Assembly (NCBI RefSeq): GCF_016908315.1
Contig: NZ_JAFBDQ010000002.1
Location: 124,001 to 188,000, forward strand
Length of the DNA: 64,000 nt
Direction: 5' to 3'
From: Halanaerobacter jeridensis
GTDB lineage: Bacteria; Bacillota; Halanaerobiia; Halobacteroidales; Halobacteroidaceae
This document shows, piece by piece, positions 53,901 to 60,591 of this stretch. Under the pieces are notes generated by a model. That model was not told where the DNA came from and did not search any database. It was given only the letters and a program-made list of their open reading frames with translations. A program made the translations under genes and the position numbers. The stretch's first letter is position 1. Every line of letters starts with the position of its first letter.

Positions 53901-54239
53901 GATGGAGAATTAGTCTATCAACCTGAGCCGACTTTAAAGGCTGATTTATTCACTACTGAAGCTAAAGAAGTAACACTCCAACTTAGCGAAACAGAAAGAA
54001 CTACAGTAGAAGTTCCAGCTAATAGCTTTGCTTATAGATTTTTAGGACAAACTTTAGTTGTCTATCATAATCCAGAACGAAAAAATACATTTGGAGAAGA
54101 TAAAGCAGAAATTAAAAAGTATCAAGTAGAAAGAAAAACTGGTGAGCAAATTGAAGTTGAGGCTGCAGTGATTTCTTCTTCTCTAGCTAAAGAAATTAGA
54201 GCAGGAGAGGTCAAGCAAATAGATGTATATTTTGAGTAA
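50973..54239 (+). CDS. Beta-1,3-oligoglucan phosphorylase-like protein (GH149/GH161 group)
   Basis: 1088-aa cytoplasmic protein distantly like GH94. N-terminal beta-sandwich about 1-330; helical barrel from about 345 with QGNGNFRDVNQNRRCDVFF, in which Asp410 is the likely catalytic acid; GEGYWIDHWTYNLDLIENY near 520; VEMEANKPGWYDALNGLPG near 645; a Glu-rich helical insert about 690-790; SFILSTLNDDSENHGRGYIA near 930. These segments fit the large phosphorylases GH149/GH161, which convert longer beta-1,3-glucans plus phosphate to glucose 1-phosphate. I cannot tell the two families apart by eye. Ribosome binding site GAGGAGG. It is last in the operon. Paired with GH94 it would shorten laminari-oligosaccharides fully by phosphorolysis. 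Confidence 0.78.
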   Translation: MGQDFSLTEEGNFVIKDYQDKSTFASFLPGIAGKLGIPIWAFYVNRGQGLASFGIENKDHPIMEFYPANKSYQNVETKGFRTFIKLEDNDRETVYEPFREVNEHISTEMTIAPYQLTIEEKNLELGLEVIVNYYILPNENFGGLVRRVEVKNTTGREKDIEVLDGMPMLIPYGIGNGALKEVSQTISAWAKVYAFDEGTPFYRLRASAEDEAAVSQMEAGNFYIPFAKQDVENQLLQPLVDPKVIFEHRTSLEEAVGFKKQDLTDFDGKQILENRFPSAMASHKETLCCGEGLEINSVFGHLADQDRLAEVTEKVMEPGFLEEKAEETAQLHDYYADHIFTVSGEDRLDAYSRQTFMDNILRGGFPISLGEDSDTTYHIFSRKHGDLERDYNEFSLEPAYYSQGNGNFRDVNQNRRCDVFFNPEVEEHNLKLFANLIQPNGYNPLVIEGSKFYIPTEDAQQELAQHAAEANDKLLERLQETFTPGEIAVFIDDHDINLDVDIPEFVDLVIDSAEFWTEAKFGEGYWIDHWTYNLDLIENYLAVYPEQLAELLFEDQSYTFYDNYAQVQPREEKHVLTDSGPKQLNAVVESEDKKELIEARGKNPYYVRTEDGEGEIYETTLMTKLLTLVINKTATLDPYGVGVEMEANKPGWYDALNGLPGIFGSCTAETMELKRLVEFLLDSIQQLDVADNKEITLPQELYQFQQQLAAVLEDWLAERDDFAYWEQTAQLREEYRAEVFWGLSGAEEELTIAELQEFLEQVAEKLEQAVELAQEEEGLFTTYFSYQPVEYTKTGEVTADGMEKIKVTEFEQHRLPQFLEGQVRAMKLFSDEEEAQQLHDNVEDSQLYDEPLGMYRVNGDLSSESYDIGRARAFSPGWLENGSIWLHMEYKYLLELIKAGLADEFYAAIDEALVPFQDPETYGRSILENSSFILSTLNDDSENHGRGYIARLSGSTAEYIHMWTLMAFGPQPFKMQDGELVYQPEPTLKADLFTTEAKEVTLQLSETERTTVEVPANSFAYRFLGQTLVVYHNPERKNTFGEDKAEIKKYQVERKTGEQIEVEAAVISSSLAKEIRAGEVKQIDVYFE

Positions 54240-54312
54240 GTATTTGAAGCAAAAAAATTAATTAGTAAAAAAGTATGAGTTGGATTTTGATTTTGACTTA
54301 ATCTTTAAACTG

Positions 54313-54345
54313 ATCACTTCTTACTCATCACTAATTACTATTCTT
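54313..54345 (-). repeat. Short reverse copy of the GTGATGAGTAA repeat family
   Basis: Read on the - strand this stretch contains TAGTGATGAGTAAGAAGTGA, close to the units at 37951-38305. It lies after the phosphorylase gene. Confidence 0.5.
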
Positions 54346-54366
54346 AAGAGGGGGTGATAACTTAAT

Positions 54367-54393
54367 ATGACTGATAATTGGAAAGGAAATTAA
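54367..54393 (+). CDS. Possible 8-residue leader peptide
   Basis: AGAGGGGGTGATAA is followed by ATG 54367 and eight codons (MTDNWKGN), then TAA, just before the structured element at 54380-54497. The strong ribosome binding site suggests that it may be translated. No proof. Confidence 0.2.
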   Translation: MTDNWKGN

Positions 54394-54497
54394 AATAAGC
54401 CACCCCATTTAGGGTGACAGGCCTGCAAACCGTCCCTAAATTGGAGTGACCATCTATAATTATATCACTTTAATAACTATAATCAAAATTCCTTTCT
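54380..54497 (+). promoter_or_regulatory. Structured leader element before the outer-membrane protein gene
   Basis: An imperfect stem of about 16 bp pairs 54399-54414 (ending ATTTAGGG) with 54434-54450 (starting CCCTAAAT), with two A-C mismatches and one bulge, around a 19-base loop with GGCCTGC. An outer pair GAAAGGAA (54381-54388)/TTCCTTTC (54490-54497) could enclose it. No class known to me matches. It could be a structured RNA, a transcript-end hairpin of the upstream operon or a small mobile repeat. The rest of 54240-54626 shows only AT-rich DNA. Confidence 0.4.
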
Positions 54498-54626
54498 GAT
54501 ACAGATAGAACCAAAGAACTTTAGGGTAACATTGTATTAATATAATATTATAATTCTATAAGAGATTGATTAACTTAAAAAATAATTTTAAATTCGAGTT
54601 CAAACTGAAAGGGAGGAAGAATATAA

Positions 54627-56579
54627 ATGAAGAAGATATCTTTTTTACTTAGTTTAGTGTTGGTTTTAGCTTTAGCTGCACCAAGTTTTGCAGCTGATGT
54701 TGAATTTAGTGGAGCAAGTTATTTTATCTTTGACGAATTTACTGAAATTGACGGGAAGCAAGAGTATTCAATGAATGGTAATACTAATATATTTGGCACA
54801 GGTGATTGGAAGAAATCAACTACTGATAATCCAAATGACAATCGCGAGAAATTTCAAAATAAATTAGTTTTAAATATGACAGCAAATGTGAATCAAAATT
54901 TAAAGGTGGATATGGGTTTTGAATCTTTAGTGGATGAATTTATTGGTTATCCTAACGGTACCGGAGCTACTAGAGTACAGGAAGCACCAACGGTTAGAGA
55001 TAATCCACCAGTCCGTTTAAAAGACTTAAAAGTGACTGCCGATACAGAAGAGGCTAAAATTGTAGTGACTAATAATTTTAACTATAACTTTAATAGCCGA
55101 GTCTTAGCAACACAATTTGAAGATAACTGGGGTGAAATGAATCCTTATGGTGAAGGAGTATTAGTCGAAACAGACTTAGCAGGAGTAGCAACTAAAGGTT
55201 TTGTTTTCCAAGCTACTGAAACTACAACAGGCCCAGCTAGTAGTGCTGGTGATGATATTATTGTTGATAATAATGACCGCATGAAAGCAGCTGATAATTT
55301 AGTTTACGGAGCAGATTTCAAGAAAGAATTAGATAGAGGTAAAGTAGGAGCATTAATTGTAAATACCCATGATAAGAGCACGGATGAAAATACGTCATCT
55401 GATTTCGATCAAGATAAAGATATTCTAAGAGCAGCAGTGAATGGAGAATATAGAATCAATGATATGATTACGATTAATGGAGAAGTAATTACTGCTCAGT
55501 ATGGTGATGATGTAACAAAAGTTATTAACGTACTTAATACCCCTTATCCTGCTGATGATGATGACAATCCTAATGATGCTAATTTTGATGTAGGTAACAA
55601 AGAAGATACTGAAATTTTAGAAGTGGGAACTAAACTAAATCCAATGCCTGGGTTAGAAGTTAACTTAGGATATAAGGATGTAGGTGAAGATTATATAGCT
55701 ACGGTAGGTGCTGACCACAGTATGGACTCTTGGTATGGCGATGCTAGTTTCAATGCTGGCGATGGAACTGGTTATGATAAAGGGTTCTCTTTAAGTACTA
55801 ATTATCAACTACCAGTCTTATTGACGCCAACAGCTACTTTAGAATTTACTGATTATGACCAGACTAGAAGTGCTTTCAATGATAATGAGGATACAAATGA
55901 ACAAGAGATTGAAGCTTCTATTGCAACTTCTCAAGGTCCTTGGTCTGCAGAAGCTTCTTACCGTATTAAAGAAGAGACTAATAGTGGTGCTGATTATGTT
56001 GTTGGTGATGATAATACTGCAGCTGAAAGAGATATAGTTTATAATGACTTTAACATTAATGGCTCTTATAAAGTTATTGACTCTGAAAAATTAACAACTA
56101 ATTTGCATGGAGATTTAAATTATTATGTTGGTGATGATGAGACAATAAATCAGAATTTTTCTACTGAAAAGCGTGTTAAAGTAGGTGCAGGCAACACTTA
56201 TAAATTAAATGATAAAGTTACTTTAACTGGTAGCTATGATTATGGGTATGCAACAGAAGATAATGATGTATTTGAAGATGCCAGCGGTAGACAGCATTTA
56301 GTAAAGTTAGGTGCTAGTTACAAAGTTTCTGAAAATACAACTTTTGATGTTCTGTATAAGTATGACAACTATAATTTAGATCGAAAAGTTACAGATGCTG
56401 ATGCATTAGTTAATTCTGTGTATAAGAAAGAAGCAGAACATCAGTGGTATGATGGTGGAGAAAGTTGGGAACACTCTGGATATGCTTGGAATAATGGACC
56501 AACTATTAAAAATGTAGCTCCGACTTATAGTGGTTATACAACTCATGAGGTAAAAGCTACTTTAACTGTTAACTTTTAA
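54627..56579 (+). CDS. Outer-membrane beta-barrel protein (porin-like)
   Basis: 650-aa exported protein. Signal peptide about 1-22 (KKISFLLSLVLVLALAAPSFA) with AxA cleavage. The mature part is rich in alternating amphipathic strands (KLVLNMTANVNQNLKVDMGF, TLTGSYDYGYATE, TTFDVLYKYDNYNLD) and ends HEVKATLTVNF, a final strand with C-terminal Phe, the usual outer-membrane assembly signal. No Cys. Asp-rich loops. It is therefore likely a porin or carbohydrate channel and direct evidence of a diderm envelope. Ribosome binding site GGGAGGAAG. Its neighbours are the beta-glucan lipoproteins, so it may pass oligosaccharides; this is inference. Family not recognised. Confidence 0.75.
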   Translation: MKKISFLLSLVLVLALAAPSFAADVEFSGASYFIFDEFTEIDGKQEYSMNGNTNIFGTGDWKKSTTDNPNDNREKFQNKLVLNMTANVNQNLKVDMGFESLVDEFIGYPNGTGATRVQEAPTVRDNPPVRLKDLKVTADTEEAKIVVTNNFNYNFNSRVLATQFEDNWGEMNPYGEGVLVETDLAGVATKGFVFQATETTTGPASSAGDDIIVDNNDRMKAADNLVYGADFKKELDRGKVGALIVNTHDKSTDENTSSDFDQDKDILRAAVNGEYRINDMITINGEVITAQYGDDVTKVINVLNTPYPADDDDNPNDANFDVGNKEDTEILEVGTKLNPMPGLEVNLGYKDVGEDYIATVGADHSMDSWYGDASFNAGDGTGYDKGFSLSTNYQLPVLLTPTATLEFTDYDQTRSAFNDNEDTNEQEIEASIATSQGPWSAEASYRIKEETNSGADYVVGDDNTAAERDIVYNDFNINGSYKVIDSEKLTTNLHGDLNYYVGDDETINQNFSTEKRVKVGAGNTYKLNDKVTLTGSYDYGYATEDNDVFEDASGRQHLVKLGASYKVSENTTFDVLYKYDNYNLDRKVTDADALVNSVYKKEAEHQWYDGGESWEHSGYAWNNGPTIKNVAPTYSGYTTHEVKATLTVNF

Positions 56580-56610
56580 TTAGAACTCTTAATCTAGAGG
56601 AGGTAGAGAG

Positions 56611-57621
56611 ATGAAGAAGATAGCTATAATGTTAATTTTAGTGCTGGGATTGATTACTTTAGTTGGTTGTAGTACTGATAATGAAAGTAAGATGGTAAGT
56701 CATGTTTTAACAATGAAAGTAGAAGATGATACAACTGGTGAATTGATAGAAGAAGCAACAGTAACTGTTTATCAAGATGGAAAAAAATTATTTGATAAAA
56801 AAGGTGGAAACGGTGTACAGGTTCCTCTAGAAGATGGAACGTATACTATTGAAGCTGAAGCTGATGGGTATATAAAGGATTCTGAAGAGTTTGTTATTAA
56901 TGGAGAAGCAGATGTTTCTACAATAACATTGACGGAAAAGGCATCTCCAGTAACTGTAACTGTAGAAGATGGTCAGGGTAATACTTTAGAAAATGCTGAA
57001 GTAACTGTTGGTTCAGATAAAGTAATGACTGATGCTAATGGTCAAGCAGTAATTAATTTAAAAGATGGTGAGCATACTGTGCAGGCTAATGCTATCGGTT
57101 ATACTGGTGATTCACAAACTTTAACTATTGATGGATCTGCTCAATCAATCAGTTTAGAAGTTACTGCTGCTACCAAGTCTTATCTCTATTCTTCCGCTGG
57201 TACAGTAGATATTGCTAACACTATTGATACCTGGGGGTCTGGAACAGGATTAACTACTGATTATAGTGGTGATGCAGATTATTCACCAATAATTGAAGCA
57301 GTTTCAGGTACTAATTGGGGAGCTGATGCTGCTGTAGTAGCATTTACTGGTTTAAATGCTGGTGAATTGGCTAATTATAATAAGTTAGTCTTTAAAGTTA
57401 AGTCAGACCAGTATAGTAGTTTGCGTGTTAAAATTCCAGATACAGAAAATGAATATGTAATTGCTGATAATGGAGTTGATTTAGGTAATGGTTGGTATCA
57501 AGTGGAGATTGACCTAGCAGACTTTAGTGATGCTGTTGATTCAGCGGTAGAAGTTGCTATTCATAATAACTTCTATGGTAGTCCAGGAAAAATGTATATC
57601 ACAGATGTATATGTTTACTAA
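56611..57621 (+). CDS. Lipoprotein with two carboxypeptidase-regulatory-like domains and a CBM-like domain
   Basis: 336-aa lipoprotein; signal about 1-20 with lipobox LVGC (Cys20). Two beta-sandwich PEGA/CarboxypepD-regulatory-like modules at about 30-110 (EEATVTVYQDGKKL, DGTYTIEAEADGYIK) and 115-182 (LENAEVTVGSDKVMTDANG, DGEHTVQANAIGY). A C-terminal domain about 185-336 (YSSAGTVDIANTIDTWGSG, NKLVFKVKSDQYSSLRVKI, GKMYITDVYVY) resembles the galactose-binding-like carbohydrate modules found beside GH16 and GH3 enzymes. No catalytic domain, so it probably binds glucan at the surface, like the SusE/F-type proteins in role but not in sequence. Ribosome binding site GAGGAGG; 31 bases after the barrel gene. 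Confidence 0.75.
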   Translation: MKKIAIMLILVLGLITLVGCSTDNESKMVSHVLTMKVEDDTTGELIEEATVTVYQDGKKLFDKKGGNGVQVPLEDGTYTIEAEADGYIKDSEEFVINGEADVSTITLTEKASPVTVTVEDGQGNTLENAEVTVGSDKVMTDANGQAVINLKDGEHTVQANAIGYTGDSQTLTIDGSAQSISLEVTAATKSYLYSSAGTVDIANTIDTWGSGTGLTTDYSGDADYSPIIEAVSGTNWGADAAVVAFTGLNAGELANYNKLVFKVKSDQYSSLRVKIPDTENEYVIADNGVDLGNGWYQVEIDLADFSDAVDSAVEVAIHNNFYGSPGKMYITDVYVY

Positions 57622-57626
57622 GCTAA

Positions 57627-57686
57627 TTTAATGATAAAGCTAAGTAAGGTTTGTATAATAGAGACCTTACTTAGCTTATCATTAAA
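57627..57686. promoter_or_regulatory. Long 23-bp hairpin between lipoprotein and GH16 genes
   Basis: Arms at 57627-57650 and 57664-57686 pair over 23 bp with a single bulged A and a 13-base loop. No T-run follows. It may limit read-through or protect the upstream mRNA 3' end. Confidence 0.65.
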
Positions 57687-57744
57687 TAATAAAAAAATAA
57701 ATAATTTTGTTCGTTAATATACGGGAAAGAGGCGATAAAATCAT

Positions 57745-58905
57745 ATGATTAATAGCAATCAAAAGTTGATGGGAGCCGTATTATTAAGCCTAATGCTTAT
57801 TATAATTAGTGGTTGTGGTGGAGGAAGTAGTAATGGAGGAACAAATATTGACCAAGAACATACTTTGACTGTTAGTATTAATCATAATTCAGATTCTACT
57901 CCTCAAATAGAAGTTTATAATAATGAAGAGAAAGTTGATAGTGGTGAAGGAGATTTAGTGCAATTCAAATTAAATAACGGCAATTATACTATAAAGATAT
58001 ATAATAATTCTATAACTAAAATTAGAGATGTTGTAATTGACGGTAGTAACGAGAGTATAGATGTTTCTTTTTCTGATTCCACAAATCCAGCTGATGATTG
58101 GGATCCAGGTCAGGAATGGACACTTGCCTGGAGTGATGAATTTAATGATGGAGATTTTGATACTAACATCTGGACAAGGCAGAGATGGATGACTCCGCCT
58201 AATAATGAGTTAGAAAGTTATACAGGTGAGCCATCAACAGCCTATGAAGAGAATGGCTCTATGGTCTTGAAAGCAACTTATGACGGAGGAGCTTATGACC
58301 AGCAGGGTAATTATACTTCAGCTAGGGTTATATCTAATCCTGGAGGGCAGGATGGAAACTCCGGAGCTGATGGAAAAACATTTAAATATGGAAAAATAGC
58401 AGCTAGAATTAAATTACCTGGTGGCAAGGGTATCTGGCCAGCATTTTGGATGTTAGGAGATAATATAAGTGAAACAGGTGGTAATACATCTTGGCCGCAA
58501 TGTGGTGAAATTGATATTTTAGAAACTGGGGCTAAAGGAGATCCAAATTATGGGCAGGGAACAGTTCATGCTACAGTCCATCGAGATCCTGGTACAGAGT
58601 CAAATCCTGAAGGATATAATAAATACGTTCCAGCCGGATCATATACTTTAGCAAATGGAGAACTATTTAAAGAAGACTTTCATGTATTTTCAATAGAGTG
58701 GGACCAAGAAAAGATTATATGGAAATTAGATGGAATTGAATTTGGCAGAAAAAAGATCAATTCAGATATTGAAAATGAATTTCACAAGGATTTTTATGTA
58801 CTATTTAATATTGCTGTAGGAGGTCACTTTACTGCTACACCTGATGAAACAACAGATTTTCCACAATATATGTATATAGATTGGATTAGACATTATACTA
58901 AGTAG
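57745..58905 (+). CDS. GH16 endo-beta-1,3-glucanase (laminarinase), lipoprotein
   Basis: 386-aa surface enzyme. Signal and lipobox ISGC (Cys about 24) with a GGGSSNGG linker; small beta-sandwich about 35-110 like those of the other two lipoproteins; GH16 domain about 125-385 (WTLAWSDEFNDGDFDTNIWT at its start). The catalytic segment is CGEIDILETG with Glu255, Asp257 and Glu260, the ExDxxE pattern of laminarinases. GIWPAFWMLGDN and FNIAVGGHF are family motifs. It would cut internal beta-1,3 bonds of laminarin outside the cell. Ribosome binding site AGAGGCGAT. A promoter is not obvious; it may be read through from upstream past the hairpin. Confidence 0.93.
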   Translation: MINSNQKLMGAVLLSLMLIIISGCGGGSSNGGTNIDQEHTLTVSINHNSDSTPQIEVYNNEEKVDSGEGDLVQFKLNNGNYTIKIYNNSITKIRDVVIDGSNESIDVSFSDSTNPADDWDPGQEWTLAWSDEFNDGDFDTNIWTRQRWMTPPNNELESYTGEPSTAYEENGSMVLKATYDGGAYDQQGNYTSARVISNPGGQDGNSGADGKTFKYGKIAARIKLPGGKGIWPAFWMLGDNISETGGNTSWPQCGEIDILETGAKGDPNYGQGTVHATVHRDPGTESNPEGYNKYVPAGSYTLANGELFKEDFHVFSIEWDQEKIIWKLDGIEFGRKKINSDIENEFHKDFYVLFNIAVGGHFTATPDETTDFPQYMYIDWIRHYTK

Positions 58906-58954
58906 ATAGATATTTAAACACGTAGAATTCATGTATATAGAAAGGACGGATAAA

Positions 58955-60319
58955 ATGAGTAATAACATTAAGTTAATTCAGACAGCTAAAGACACAGATG
59001 ATAGATTAGCAGAGAAAGAAGAAGTAAAATTTGGGGCAGATGCTAATGAGGATTTAGCAACAGTTGAAGTTAACCCTGAAGAAGAGTTTCAAGATATTAC
59101 AGGTTTTGGTGGTGCCTTTACTGAAGCTGGAGGTTATACTTTATCTCAAGTACCAGAAGAAGTAAGAAATGAAGTGCTTGAAGCATATTTTCACCCCGAA
59201 AAAGGGATAGGTTATACTTTATGTCGGACACATATCAACAGTTGTGATTTTTCCTTAGGAAATTATGCTTATACAGAAACAGAGGGAGATACAGAACTAG
59301 AAGATTTTGATATTTCTCGCGATGAAGAGTACTTAATTCCCTTTATTAAAGATGCTGAAAAAGTGGACGGAGCAGAATTTGAGTTATTTTCTTCTCCGTG
59401 GAGTCCACCGGCGTGGATGAAAACTAATGGTCGGATGAATAAAGGTGGCAGCTTAAAAGAAGAATACTGGCAGACATGGGCTGATTATTTTGCTAAGTAT
59501 ATTAAAGAATATCAGAAGAAAGATATAGATATTTGGGGCGTGACAATTCAGAATGAACCAATGGCTGAAACACCTTGGGATAATTGTATTTATGAAGATG
59601 AAGAAGAACGAGATTTTGTGAAAGTATTAGGGCCAACTTTAAAAGAAGCTGGACTTGATGATGTAAAAATCATGGTTTGGGATCATAATAAAGATATTAT
59701 GAAATCTCGAGTCGATACTATTTTATCTGACCCTGAAGCAGCGCAATGGGTCTGGGGAGTAGGTTTTCACTGGTATGGAGAAGATGATACTAAGGCTATA
59801 GTAGATGATGAAGTATTGAGTTATACTTATGAAACTTATGATAAAGAACTAGTCTTTACTGAAGGATGTAACCCATTATTTGATGAAGATAATTTCTTCG
59901 GTGAATGGTGGACAGGAGAAAAATACGGTCGTCACATCATTGCTGACTTGAATCACTATACAACAGGTTGGGTTGATTGGAATATGGTCTTAAATGAAGA
60001 AGGTGGACCAAATCACGTTGAAAATTATTGTGATGCGCCGATTATAGTTGATACTGAAAATAATGAGATTATTTATGAGAGCCCATATTATTATCTGGGA
60101 CACTTCAGTAAATATATGAAGCCGGGTGCTACTAAGATCAGCTGTGCAACAGATAATGATAAATTGTTAGTAACAGCAGTTAGAAATCCTGATGGTGAAA
60201 TTGTAGTAGTTGTAATGAATGATAGTGAAGAAGAATTGAGCTTTAATCTAAAAGATCAAGATGGAGAAAGTGCAGAAATAGTCAGTCCCGCTCATTCTAT
60301 TCAGACTTTAATCTATTAA
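58955..60319 (+). CDS. GH30 glycoside hydrolase, cytoplasmic
   Basis: 454-aa GH30 enzyme without signal peptide. The barrel starts FQDITGFGGAFTEAGGYT, then GYTLCRTHINSCDFSLGNY, FSSPWSPPAWMKTNG, the acid/base Glu201 in TIQNEPMAETPW and the nucleophile Glu303 in LVFTEGCNP; the side beta domain ends SPAHSIQTLIY. It resembles subfamily 1 (glucosylceramidase/beta-glucosidase type) and could also act on beta-1,6 branches of laminarin, which other GH30 members do. Specificity is unproven. ATG 58955 has GAAAGGACGG upstream; an upstream in-frame ATG at 58931 has no site. It lies 49 bases after GH16 and is followed by a terminator. Confidence 0.9.
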   Translation: MSNNIKLIQTAKDTDDRLAEKEEVKFGADANEDLATVEVNPEEEFQDITGFGGAFTEAGGYTLSQVPEEVRNEVLEAYFHPEKGIGYTLCRTHINSCDFSLGNYAYTETEGDTELEDFDISRDEEYLIPFIKDAEKVDGAEFELFSSPWSPPAWMKTNGRMNKGGSLKEEYWQTWADYFAKYIKEYQKKDIDIWGVTIQNEPMAETPWDNCIYEDEEERDFVKVLGPTLKEAGLDDVKIMVWDHNKDIMKSRVDTILSDPEAAQWVWGVGFHWYGEDDTKAIVDDEVLSYTYETYDKELVFTEGCNPLFDEDNFFGEWWTGEKYGRHIIADLNHYTTGWVDWNMVLNEEGGPNHVENYCDAPIIVDTENNEIIYESPYYYLGHFSKYMKPGATKISCATDNDKLLVTAVRNPDGEIVVVVMNDSEEELSFNLKDQDGESAEIVSPAHSIQTLIY

Positions 60320-60327
60320 GGGATCAA

Positions 60328-60368
60328 GCTCACGACTCAAATATGAGCGTGAGCCTACCTTGTTTTTT
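60328..60368 (+). terminator. Terminator after GH30
   Basis: Stem GCTCACG (60328-60334)/CGTGAGC (60348-60354), extended inward by CTCA/TGAG, and then CTACCTTGTTTTTTT. Clear intrinsic terminator. Confidence 0.8.
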
Positions 60369-60396
60369 TAATAGAAAAAATAGATCATAACTAATA

Positions 60397-60425
60397 TTGA
60401 CTACTAGTAATTAATATTTTATAAT
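60397..60425 (+). promoter_or_regulatory. Promoter of the GH3 gene
   Basis: TTGACT (60397-60402), 17-bp spacer, TATAAT (60420-60425). The start would fall within the operator at 60429-60438. A leader of about 160 bases follows before the GH3 start codon. Confidence 0.7.
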
Positions 60426-60428
60426 AAA

Positions 60429-60438
60429 GGTATAGACC
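60429..60438. promoter_or_regulatory. GntR operator, GH3 gene
   Basis: GGTATAGACC, identical to the cores at 39407-39416 and 41888-41897, four bases after the -10 box. Confidence 0.65.
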
Positions 60439-60591
60439 ACTAGATGACAACGTAATAATATTGCTATTATAAGTTATAATTTAATAATATTACTTAAATT
60501 TTACAAAAAAACTAAAAACAAAAATGAGGATATAAGTCAAATAACCGGTTTTATTCTATATAATTTCCTCGATCAAACTAGGGGGAAAAAA

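Noticed and set aside
54380-54497. c-di-GMP (GEMM) riboswitch, suspected because of the many c-di-GMP genes
   Set aside because: None of the conserved GEMM-I core bases could be found here or in the leaders at 2800-2985, 60440-60591 and 63703-63971.
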